DNA of 64,000 nt, from contig CP114119.1 of NCBI GenBank assembly GCA_029959195.1, positions 372,001-436,000 on the forward strand, given 5' to 3'. The position numbers and the translations under genes are program-made. The notes under the pieces are model-generated. The model worked only from the letters and a program-made list of their open reading frames with translations. It searched no databases and was not told the DNA's origin. Positions 1 through 9,976 of this stretch are shown here, piece after piece. How positions within the stretch are numbered: position 1 is the stretch's first letter; each line of letters begins with the position of its first letter. This DNA comes from Dictyophora rubrovolvata (taxonomy: Eukaryota > Basidiomycota > Agaricomycetes > Phallales > Phallaceae).

Positions 1-1735
1 GATTAGTCTTTTTGATGAACAGCACGGACAATAGTCATTTCATACACAGTGCCACTGCTGCGAGATAGTTTTCTATTGACCTGGAAACACGCTATATCAA
101 AAATCTACAGGCATTTTTTTCAGGCAAACACCCACTTATCCGAGGCGAGGAGAGCTTCTGAAGTAATATCTGACATTTTTGAAAACTGATGTGCGCGCGC
201 CAGGAGTGGTCAGGTAAGGAAGGGAATTAAAGTGTGCTCGAGGAGGAAATATGAGAAAGTAAATAGATTAGAGAGTATGATAGATGATAAAATCAATTGA
301 TGAAAAAGGGTATCGAAGCGGGGAGAATGAGTTTAATAAGGATTTAGTGGGATCAAGAACGCGGCACTGCCGCAACAAAAAAAGAATAGAGAAGAAAGGG
401 GAATACAGTGTTATTATTAGGCGTCGGTAATGACGCGTTTATATTCTATATATATCACGAAAGTCATGAAAGTCAACAAATTTATAATAGACTGAAGTAC
501 GAGGCTGAACGGAGGTCGGGGAACCGGTGTAATTAACAAAAGACGAGGATTCTGTCTCGGGCACGAGCGTTCTTCGTTGAGAACTCGACTCGGGTGAATG
601 ATGGCGTATATCAGGGTACATGCGTTCCGGAGGCTTCTGGAGGCTAATACCGTGTGCAGGGACGGAGTCCGTGGGACTCGAGACGGAACGACGATTTTTC
701 TTCATAGCTCATCGTCGTTCTCAACAACACTTGGTCGCGAAAATGAGTCTTCGGAAAAGATTCATAGATTTTGAGGCGGAAATAATATCGGCCACTTACC
801 TTTGCTTCACCGGCTTCACTGGCCGGAGTGGCAGTTTCAACATGTAATGTCCCGGTATGAACTGTGTGCATGATTGACAACCTTATTTTTTATTCAAAGC
901 ACAGGTTATGCTCGCCTGCACTGTATCAGTAATCTGGTCAGTGGACTGACTGAGTCAAATCCGGCAAATCCGGGTTATGAACGTTGAACAGTGGGATCTA
1001 GTGAGATTTAATTATGGCTCGCCACAGAACTCTTTCGAATATATATGGAATGCGGAGACACAACAGCATGACACGGGCACTCCCGATGAGAACGAAAGCT
1101 CAAGGAAGCTAAAAATAAATAACGGCAAATTTTAGAACCATCGAAAGAGTGTGTCGAGCCTGAAGGCTTGCGCCAAGAACAAAATCGAAGCTCAAAAAGA
1201 GGAAAGGTCTTCGCTGGGTGGAGACCGCACTCCCTATACTCATTCATCCACTTCCAGGACGAACTCGAGCTCGAAAATATGTCAAAGCAAACCAATTCGC
1301 TAGTACCTACCCACAAGGCATCGTGACGATGGTTTGAATTGGGATTAGAACGAGAAACAATGGCCCATTTCGCATCCATGTAAGAGTTCCGAGTCCCTCG
1401 TGTATTTTTTTGAACCGAAGTCTGTCGTGAGGTCTCTGTTAATCGACGTCGACCTGGAGGACAGGAACAGGTTGCTCAGTTTATGTAACGTGACTACGCC
1501 GAACGAGACCGAACGGCAACATTGTCGGTGTTTCAAAGTCTCATTCATTCGGCATTAACAATACATAAAAAAAATTTGTTTTGTTCTCAATTCAATATTC
1601 ACCGTCGTTCATTCAATAGCAACTCCGTCATCAGAATCTCTCTTCGCGGTTTACGTTTTCAAAGTCATTCGTAGTACATGTACATATGCATACAACACCT
1701 AGCAGCTATAGGACTTAAGTCCACATATTTCAGTC
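1..1735. other. Intergenic DNA, no supported gene
   Basis: No exon chain or recognisable domain was found on either strand. Short open frames exist, but none shows domain similarity. Positions about 505-575 resemble, in inverted orientation, positions about 59770-59850, so this stretch holds one copy of a dispersed sequence. A purine-rich stretch lies around 240-410. Confidence 0.5.
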
Positions 1736-2986
1736 TCATCGAAATCGACCCCAACCGGGAAAACTCTCGGGCTCTTTCACCCAGTCAATCCACTGCTCAA
1801 CTTTACGAGACCCTTTTTCGCCTTCAATCTCCATATACCTCACTGAGAACAGCAGAGTCTTGAATCCCCAATCTCTGAATTTTTTCTTATCGCCCAAGAG
1901 TCCCGATACCTTCATCAAATACACGTAATGCCAGAAAGAGTAAGACTCGATACCTTCCCTTGCGTTCGCTATTACCTTTTCGACAAGGGTGTCTAAAAAA
2001 GAAGTTGCGTATAGGTGGCCCACATGACGAGGAAGGCCTGGGATCATAATTTTGTCGTACACGTACTCCAAGGGGGAAGAGACCATATCTGCCGTGGCGG
2101 CGCGGCGGTCCTGATCGGAAGTCGGTGATGCCTTTTCGCAGTAATCGCATCTACATTTGAATTTGTACAGGCGTTGAAGGTCAAATTGGCGGTCAGCACG
2201 CGAACTGCAGAGATCTGTATACGCGACGGTCAGTTCTTGGCCTGCACGGATAGAACGGACAGCTTGGAGAGAAAAAGTAAAGAGATATGGATTCCAAGAG
2301 TGTTGAAGATTAGGACCGCAGCTGAGAAAAATTAAGCAACGGCCGACGGAGTAGACATGCATAGTAAGATGAAGATGTAATAACCACCTATGATTCAAAC
2401 GCGAACTTTCAAGAAAGACACCACAATAATCTTCTTTTTCTTCCTTCAATTTGAGGGAAAACGCATTCGTGGCTCTGATTCCATCAAATTCGGATACGCT
2501 ACTATCTTTCACATTCACAAGACTGTGAAGCATGGTCCAATCTCTCGGATCCATTGATTTCTTCGTGTACTGCTGAAACGGCTCGATAGCATCCACATAC
2601 ATTGTAAGTGGATATATAAGGATGGGCCGTTCAACTATGACAATTTCACCGGGGGCAATGTCTCGCGTTGCGATTACGCCTTTTCCTTTTCCTGGGATAT
2701 CACGGATGGTATATGGTGGAGGACCTTTAGGAGGTGGAAGGAGACGTGGAAGTGACGGTGGGAGCATCTCACGTATTACATTGTACACCGCGCCAACGAC
2801 ATTTTTTCCAATGCCTTCATGGTTGATGTAAGGAATATTTATGCAAATGATGTGCTGGAATTCGCTGCCACCGAACAGGATGTCCCAATCTCTCTGTTGA
2901 TCGGGCGTGAGACCTTGTGCATTGATGTTCTTTGGGGCGTCGTCCATGCGAATGAATCCAGAATATTTCTCTTCCGTGCGCGACAT
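1736..2986 (-). CDS. SET-domain protein (SMYD-like lysine methyltransferase family)
   Basis: Predicted SET-domain protein, likely an S-adenosylmethionine-dependent protein lysine methyltransferase; the substrate cannot be told. The N-terminal part of the SET fold shows GKGKGVIATRDIAPGEIVIVE, following a proline-rich linker. The core motif reads RLNHSCGPN once a 66-nt intron (2322-2387) is removed; because the intron length is a multiple of three, the unspliced frame stays open. The YTDL motif and a post-SET CxCxxC cluster (FKCRCDYC) follow, then an alpha-helical C-terminal region. I see no MYND zinc finger. I place the start at the Met of MSRTEEKYSGF (2986); an in-frame ATG also exists at 3142, and the extra 52 residues look like translated leader. 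Catalytic activity is inferred from the family. Confidence 0.85.
   Translation of the reverse strand: MSRTEEKYSGFIRMDDAPKNINAQGLTPDQQRDWDILFGGSEFQHIICINIPYINHEGIGKNVVGAVYNVIREMLPPSLPRLLPPPKGPPPYTIRDIPGKGKGVIATRDIAPGEIVIVERPILIYPLTMYVDAIEPFQQYTKKSMDPRDWTMLHSLVNVKDSSVSEFDGIRATNAFSLKLKEEKEDYCGVFLESSRLNHRWLLHLHLTMHVYSVGRCLIFLSCGPNLQHSWNPYLFTFSLQAVRSIRAGQELTVAYTDLCSSRADRQFDLQRLYKFKCRCDYCEKASPTSDQDRRAATADMVSSPLEYVYDKIMIPGLPRHVGHLYATSFLDTLVEKVIANAREGIESYSFWHYVYLMKVSGLLGDKKKFRDWGFKTLLFSVRYMEIEGEKGSRKVEQWIDWVKEPESFPGWGRFR
2322..2387 (-). other. Intron inside the SET-domain gene
   Basis: Read on the minus strand it begins GTGGTT and ends TTCTCAG. Its removal restores the conserved NHSCxPN SET motif, which is strong evidence for this splice. 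The 66-nt length is typical of basidiomycete introns. Confidence 0.9.
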
Positions 2987-3469
2987 GGCGACGTTGGGGG
3001 AAGGGAACAGACGAGATGAGTGGCAAGAGAAGATGAGAAAGTAGTTAGACGCCTCTGCCAATTTGTCCGAAAGAAGTCCACAAGAGAATGCACGTAAGAA
3101 CTCCGACTCCCAAACATAAGAATAAGATGATACGGACATCATTCAAGGCAATGTGGTCCTATCATCCGAATCGAGAACGCGATCGGCCAGCCAATTCTTT
3201 GGGCCAAGCAAATCACCTAAATATGTGTTATGCATAACCTTGTATAACCTTAACCGTAGCGTGCTCGTAGCGGCCCATTATCAAGATTATTCCAAAACGG
3301 ATTCGGAGTGTGGCAGATCGATGACTTGGCAACCAAGAAACTATGCCGAACGGCCACGTCGTCGGTGTTTCAAATTATACACTGTATAGTGTGACATACA
3401 CGTAACAAAAAGGTTGCAAGCTCAAAACAAGCCACAAGACTGAAAAAAAAAAAAAACCTCAATACAAGA

Positions 3470-4690
3470 ATGTCTTCCGTCGAAGAATCGGATGATCGCT
3501 ATATACTCAGGAGCCCTGTTTCGTCCTCCATCTATCCTTTCATCACAAGCCGCGACAAGACTCTTTCTTTGTTGTACGAGATAAACGCATCTCGACGCCC
3601 TTCAAAACGGCTTCCGGCCGAAATCCTGCTTCGAGTGAACAATGAACTACACCGTCCAAATTCTCTTTGGGAAGATATTCGGGCCACCTGGAAAGCCGGC
3701 GGACAAGAATGTGAAAATTTTTCTGATGGCGCATGTCTAACGCTTGCCGCGGAGCTAGACATAGACACGAAAAGATATTGCGCCGTCCATGAAGGACCAA
3801 CTAAAAAAGCCTCTTGGCTTGGTTCAAAATCCAACTCGATCGAAAACATATGGAGACATGTATCAGCAGCTGACATTTTGTACCGTCTGTTATGTTACTT
3901 TCCTGGGATGCACTCTAGCTTTGGAGTAGACGGGTATAAAACTGTCTGGGGAGCCCTGATTCAACATCAACCAACTGGCACGTTTCTCTTTTTTACAGAA
4001 CATAAAGCTGGTCTAGACATTAGTGCTTATTCCGGAAAACCATATTGGAATGTCGATTCTGGCGAAATAACTGCGTCGACGAAAATTCTCCGTACGGATT
4101 CTATCAAACTATTGAACGCACTTTTTGGGACGGTTGCTGGGACTCGCCGTTTTAGTTGCTACCACCCCGCTGCGGATGCCGATTATCCAACAAACGAGGA
4201 AGGCTATATTGCGGTTCCTATTGAATATTCTCGTTATCGCATTGGCGAAGACGACGACAACGACGAGGTATATCGTCATAAATGGCATCATTCTACCATT
4301 GCGAAAACAGACGTTTCATCTTTCCACTCCATTCTTCAAGGCCTGAAGTATAACACTCAAACACGGAAAATTGATCGTTTGAATGGTACCACTAATCTAA
4401 CCACCGTTATTTCTTCGGCGCTACTTCTCTATCGTCTTGTGTGCCAATACCTTCCTGAACAATGCGGACACATCGATCAAACGCCTGTGATAACCAGTGT
4501 TTGGCAGATCCAAGTCACCCATGAGACCGAAGAGTCCGTTATTTTCATGGATGACCATGGTTTGTTTGATATTCGAGCCAGTGCGGGCATTGATAAAGTG
4601 ATGGATGATGTGGATGCTTTGGTGGAAGCGCTTTGCAGCGATACCTGTCCTCATCCGTACGATGGGGTTGTGGCTGGTTGTGTGGCTTGA
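3470..4690 (+). CDS. Hypothetical protein, 406 aa, intronless
   Basis: A single uninterrupted frame of 406 codons opening MSSVEESDDRYILRS. I do not recognise the family. Residues about 35-70 (a KRLPAEILLRV stretch and a Trp-rich segment) look mildly like the start of an F-box-type region in basidiomycete proteins, but there is no convincing leucine-rich repeat after it. The middle has an acidic run (GEDDDNDEV) and the rest reads as mixed alpha/beta globular sequence. No signal peptide or membrane segment is visible. It diverges from the SET-domain gene, with about 480 bp between the two starts, so the two may share a promoter region. Length and even composition make it a likely real gene; the function is unknown. 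Confidence 0.7.
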   Translation: MSSVEESDDRYILRSPVSSSIYPFITSRDKTLSLLYEINASRRPSKRLPAEILLRVNNELHRPNSLWEDIRATWKAGGQECENFSDGACLTLAAELDIDTKRYCAVHEGPTKKASWLGSKSNSIENIWRHVSAADILYRLLCYFPGMHSSFGVDGYKTVWGALIQHQPTGTFLFFTEHKAGLDISAYSGKPYWNVDSGEITASTKILRTDSIKLLNALFGTVAGTRRFSCYHPAADADYPTNEEGYIAVPIEYSRYRIGEDDDNDEVYRHKWHHSTIAKTDVSSFHSILQGLKYNTQTRKIDRLNGTTNLTTVISSALLLYRLVCQYLPEQCGHIDQTPVITSVWQIQVTHETEESVIFMDDHGLFDIRASAGIDKVMDDVDALVEALCSDTCPHPYDGVVAGCVA

Positions 4691-5312
4691 AAAGGAGATG
4701 ATTACCATGAAGATGCACTCTTTTGTTGAGCTTTTCTCCGTTTTCGAGAAGCGTTTGTAAATTAAAATCGAATTTAAAAGAATCAGTCCTTCATGCTGTC
4801 CAGAACGTGGTTTGATATAATATTGAAAAGGCGTATTAGGGTGACTGCACAAATAAACCGGGTTCGTTATTGCTAGCAACGAATCAAAGGAAGGGACCCG
4901 GCGGAATATCGATTGCCTCAAGAATGTCGATGCGTTTTCCAATTTCCTCGTTAACAGCATACTAATCCAATTTGAAAACGAGGCAATAGCAATCCAAAGG
5001 GTTTTCTCCGCCAAAAAACGACCTGGCAGATCCTAGCAGATCCTGTTGTACTTATCAAATAAAGATGTAATACGTTTTGGGAAATAGGGACCTAAAGCTT
5101 TCCGTCGTCCATACCTTTTGAGAATAAGGAAAGTATGAAACTCATCTGTAAATAGCCCAACAGCTACCTCTTTCGGAATTGAGACATCTTCGTCGTTCTC
5201 GACTTCCTCATCGATCTGAGAAGGAAGACGTTCGTCATTAAACACGGACCAGCCGTACCGGATATTTAATGAAGCATTAATATTTTTGGAAATTTGATAT
5301 ACCATTCGTGCT
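4691..5312. other. Gene-poor stretch with an unassigned minus-strand frame
   Basis: A 90-codon minus-strand frame at 5033-5305 (contains NDERLPSQIDEEVENDED) has no recognisable family. It could be a downstream remnant of the P450 relic next to it, but it lacks the expected P450 helix I, ExxR or heme-loop motifs, so I do not join it to that gene. Confidence 0.3.
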
Positions 5313-6050
5313 TCAACCAGTCTGGAAGATGATTACTTTGCTGCCGGCCAGTAATGTTCTATTGGTAAACTCACAGAAAGGGAACATATCGACGAGAAAG
5401 CGGCCTGGTGGAGATCCCACGGAAAACCCTGCCGACATCTCGATGTGCTTCACAAAGCGTTCCGGAGTCTCTGACAAGTCTTCGCGTGTTTTAGAATAAT
5501 GACTTTCGAGTTTTGCAAGAGAGAGTGCATTCAACTGTTGATTATAAATATACCTTTCAGCGTTTTCCCCAGAGTGTGCCGTATTGCAAGAGTTCGAATT
5601 GTCGCCCGTGGAAACCCATGCTATTATGTTTTCAAGATAAAAAATATCATAGAGTCGTGAACTAATGAACAGTTGATACTAACCGCTCATTTACCATAAC
5701 GCCATAACGCCGATCTGAATAGATAGTGGACCTTTGTTTTAATAGACCAGAAATTGCTTCGTTCAAGACTATCACGGAGTCCTAATAGGGAAATCGGTAA
5801 AGTGAGAGAACAAACCATATGTATGTTTTGCTCCATTTTTCAAACCGTAAACATTCCCATGGCTTAATTGTAGGCAAATCTCGCAGGTTGCCTAATAAAA
5901 ATGAAGGCTTCGGATCCGACGGAAGGATTCGGGTTCGTTTGAAAGAAAGACTGCGACTTTTGTATATCAGCAAGAGAAAGCTCTTTGAAATGGGAAAGTC
6001 GGTCGTGGATACCAGTGCCATTATGTTCAACAACTGCGTTATGAGAGCTC
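5313..6050 (-). pseudogene. Cytochrome P450 pseudogene, N-terminal part only
   Basis: Minus-strand pieces match the N-terminal half of fungal CYP monooxygenases, heme enzymes that insert oxygen into substrates at the ER membrane. In order: a proline-rich hinge (LPSDPKPSFLLGNLRDLP), a segment ending FEKWSKTY, the NEAISGLLKQRSTIYSDR strand-helix region, a QYGTLWGKTLKG segment matching the YGxxWRxxR region in another frame, and a PPGRFLVDMFPF segment. The pieces lie in different frames, partly because of introns (one clear GTAAAT...ACATAG intron) and partly through frameshift. No helix I, ExxR or cysteine heme-binding loop follows, so the gene is truncated and surely inactive. Assignment rests on motif order and not on a search. 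Confidence 0.6.
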
Positions 6051-6103
6051 TTAGAAGATCCTACTAAGGACGAGATGGAGTCACTTGGGATACTCCCTGC
6101 CAA

Positions 6104-8822
6104 ACCAAATCATTCATATCCACAAAATTCCCATCTGCCTCCTAAGCATGCGCACCTCATAGCTCATATCATCCGCGAAAACAAACAATCGGCCTTTATT
6201 TATCACACTAGCCATGTCTACACCGTCCGGAGTCCGAGATGATCTACTAGGTAATAGGTTACCAGATACCGCTTACTTGGACACGAGTGAGAAAAGTTTT
6301 ATTTTAAAGTGGGAAATCAGAAGAGCGTCAAAAGAAGCAGCGACAACAAGCCAGAATTTCCCGAACTGCAACTTGATGACAGATGCACAACTTGTCTGAT
6401 TTCACGTTATGATTTGTTTTTGCTATTGGTAAAGGTGGCATACTCTGCGTTTCATATTTTCCTGTATTCGATCGCCGACGGATGCCAGTGCCATACTCTT
6501 CTTTGGAAGGACTGATGATTTCAAACGGTCCATGGGTATCCGCCATATTGTAACTTCAATGTAAGGCACTGAAATCATTCTGAACTGAACTGAGGATTAT
6601 TGCATGGCTGGGTATAGTAGAGGAATACAGCGGACTTAAACATGCTGTCGCAAAAATCGATTTCAGTATTCTTTGATTAATTAACCGATCAAGACACTAG
6701 TATGGATTTTTTATGGTTTATAAACCTTTAATAAGCTTTGAACTGGGAACTTGTTGTCTTCGATACCTACAACTTCGAAGAAACATTTGTAGGCCTTATG
6801 TGTGTGTATGTGTGAATCCCATAAGTCTCTGAGGGCTAGGCCCTATGTATCGAGACTCTTCCTTTGTCTTTTTCTCCTCGTCGCCTGATCTCCTGTCTTC
6901 CTCGTCTCGATAACGGGAGAAATTGTATTGTAGGTCTTATACCAAACAACATTTGTTTAAATTTAAATAACAACCAAATGAATCCGAGGATGAAAGAACT
7001 AGATATAATATGTGTAGGTAAGGCATTCCGTCTCTAAGAACAGTGCCAATATCTCTCACCTGAATAGCAATAAATAGACGACACCGTTGAGAGTGAAATT
7101 AAATTTAATCTGTCTTCCTGAGGTATGACCACCCTACATTACACGACAAGTAATTGAAAGTTAATGGAAAAGACATAGATGGAAATTGTCTTACAGGTCT
7201 AGAAACCCTCAGTTGGAGTATCTGGACTTATCGTTTCCGATTGAGCTGCCACTAAGGTGGCGGAAACGAGTATCGCGATTGAAAAGTTCAGGAGGATTTT
7301 GAAGAGATACATCTTTATGCTTAAGGATGATACCAATCGTTCTGTAAGGATCATTGACGTTTTATACACCAATGTCAGAACCGAATTTGATACCTTCGGT
7401 ACCTCGTGGTCTTGGAGTCCACGTTGGATGTCGATTTGATTGCCTAAAATTACTTCGGCGCTGTGGTATGTTTACCCCAATTGTGATGTAGTGGCTCTCG
7501 CCTGATTGACGACATGCATTATTTGATGACTACGATGAATTCCATCATGGCTCGCCTAATATAGAACAGAAGTCTTCGTTCCTGTAAATCTCAGCCAATC
7601 AACACGTCCCAAAAAAACCTTTTGTCCCCCAGTTTAGAAATTTGTCCATTGATTTACCATAAGTCGAAAAGAAAACCCACGAGTGTTGAGGAAGTTGATG
7701 TTGTAATTAGTGTATTTTGTGTAACTTCGGTGCGCGAAAATACCGGTCTATAGCAAAGAAAAATTTTTTCCCTTGGAACATGAGAGAATCTTTTTGAAAG
7801 TAAAAATGCAACCTTATACCAACATGGCAATTTTTCAAAATGATTGTAAGAGGCTCACTATGATGTCCGTTGTCAACGCTATTATACATGCCGCGGAGAA
7901 CACTTGATAATGAGTGGGAAATCGAAGTTCCTGACTACAAATTTGTAGAGCAAATGAAAACATTCTGTTTACATATAGGGATGACTCACCTGGGCACAAA
8001 AATAATGAATTATATTGCGTTCATCAAGCCGCTTGATACGGCGGGTGAGTTTCCACAGCCAAACTTTGTTTCCTTTACTAAACCAGTTCGGCTTCCATCT
8101 TTCTAATGTCGAAATTTCTCTCTTGCGTTTGAGTTTGAGTTTGGATGGTATGCCCTTTATAAGTTTCGTTAGTTGGTGATGTATGTATGTCAGGATTTGA
8201 ACGGCATCTAGTGTACATGGCGTTGTCCTTTGGGACACGACACTCAGGAAATTACGGAAAAGTTTGGTCTACGGCCCCGTGATTGATGATAATTGATGGT
8301 AGTTGAACTCGCCCCACACTTGTGACTTGTCCCACAGTTCAACTTGAAGACGTACACCAAGGGCGGCAGAAATTTTTTCTATGCGGAAACAAATTGTGGA
8401 CTGACTTTTATTCCTCACTATACACAAGAATGTCTCATTCACCCCAGCTGGGACAGGTTAACTGGCTGACGTCCACCGAAGAATCTTCCCAAGGGCCAAC
8501 AGGCTCAGCCCACTGAACCCGAAAAAAATCGGTCACTCAATTATGTAATTGTGTCACGGTGCAAGAAGAATGTTTTGTTTGAACTAAGTATAAGTAAATG
8601 CACACAAATCTACATGTAAAAAAGATGAATTACTTCACATTCCAAGGCCAGATACAAAATTTAATCTATTTAAAAGAAGTTGTCTTTGTCCAACAAGACA
8701 TTAATATGCTTCTTTCATCCGGTCAGTCATTGAGTGGGGTTGAGTCGTGTGCTGAAAGCAGGTGTTACCAACAGAAAGACCGGAATGAGAAATGCATGAA
8801 ATCACCTCATCTTCACCGTGTT
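6104..8822. other. Long gene-poor region with a dispersed repeat copy
   Basis: Short frames on both strands show no domain signal and no plausible exon chain. Positions about 6800-6860 (GT-rich run followed by a GAGGGCTAGGCCCTA core) match about 60991-61050 in inverted orientation, marking a dispersed repeat. I see nothing else that can be supported here. Confidence 0.45.
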
Positions 8823-9476
8823 TCAGAGACATACTTCAATATCACCGTCCTTCTCTGCAACGGGATTCCCCTGAGGTACAGGATTTTCATTAGTTGACAA
8901 ATGAGTCATGCCTATTTTCCGTCCGAAATCGACCAAAGACGCATGCAATCCGTTCAGGTATTCTTTGTGTGCTCTCTCGGATTCAATGGATCGGGATTTG
9001 TCTGTTTTATCTTCATCTCGATGTTTAAATTGCTCAAATTGTGCCTCCTTAAGCATGACAGCGTAGAGATTTTCCAAATGTTGTTGGGTAAGTTTCGATT
9101 TCATGATCCCAAGGAACTCTTTTGGATTAGAATTGTCAAACACAAGGAACATCCATACTTGTAACAGCACCGGGACGTCGAACAAAGGCAAAGTTGGATC
9201 CGCACACCTGAAAAGATCCAATACCAGGCTTGAGTACACAATTTTTTTCTTAGCCTGTCTGTCTTCACAACATCGAATCTTTTCCAAGCAATTGGAAAAG
9301 TGATATGCAGCATCAGGATCGCTGGAGATGACTGTGAGGAAACATTCACGGTTCTGTAGCATGAAGAGTAAAGCCATGAGAGTCAATGGGTGAAAACTCG
9401 CTATACTGCCTTTATGGGACTGGGGTTTTAACAGGCCGGCGTAGAAGTTGTCCGGACGAGGACAAATAGTGGACAC
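8823..9476 (-). pseudogene. DUF6535-type protein fragment (C-terminal part)
   Basis: The translated fragment aligns by eye with the C-terminal third of the full DUF6535 protein encoded at 52303-55592. Shared blocks include LTxxSxDPDAxxxFSxCLxxIRxC, SADPTxPxF and KSKLxQxxLENLxxVMLKE, followed by LDxLHASLxxFxRxIG. The N-terminal membrane region of the family is missing and nothing upstream supplies it. It lies directly downstream of an aspartic protease on the same strand, the same order seen in mirror image at 36321-38890, so it belongs to the duplicated arm. It is probably a truncated, non-functional copy. Confidence 0.7.
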
Positions 9477-9479
9477 GAT

Positions 9480-9976
9480 TAGCTTATGTTAATATCACCC
9501 GAGCGTCCACCCCCTCTGTCCGCATATATCGTCCCCATTAGGTCCTTTCCCATCATTTTATATTGTCTCTACTATTTGTTTGTTGTGATTAGCTCTATTC
9601 AAATTTACACACTAATACTACTTCTGTTGGAGCCAAATTTTTTTTTTTCACGAAACGAACAGAATTGCTCCTACGTTTTATGATGCGGATTTGCTGTATT
9701 GCCACGGCACTTACCAGTCCCTTACTGCTTATCCATTAACCTCTTTTAATATAACCAACAACAAAGTTAATAGTCTAAGCATGACTTTATCAAGGTTATT
9801 AGTAACAAGGCTGCATTGTGCATTGGCCGCAGACTGGCAGTTGTAGAACGGTGCGTTTCTTCCATCACCTTGAAATGTTATCTACAGCACAATTTCTATA
9901 AATAAATATACAAAATAAATTAACTGCGCTGAAAAGGATCGACCCAATATAAAAGCTACTGTATGTACTTATATAT
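9480..9976. other. Outer edge of left inverted-duplication arm
   Basis: From about 9830 rightwards the sequence matches, in inverted orientation, the region ending near 38360 beyond the second protease copy. No gene is seen. Left of about 9830 the match to the other arm is lost. Confidence 0.5.

Noticed and set aside
4421-5014. 197-codon minus-strand frame over the end of the 406-aa gene
   Set aside because: It overlaps the better-supported plus-strand gene and shows no domain.
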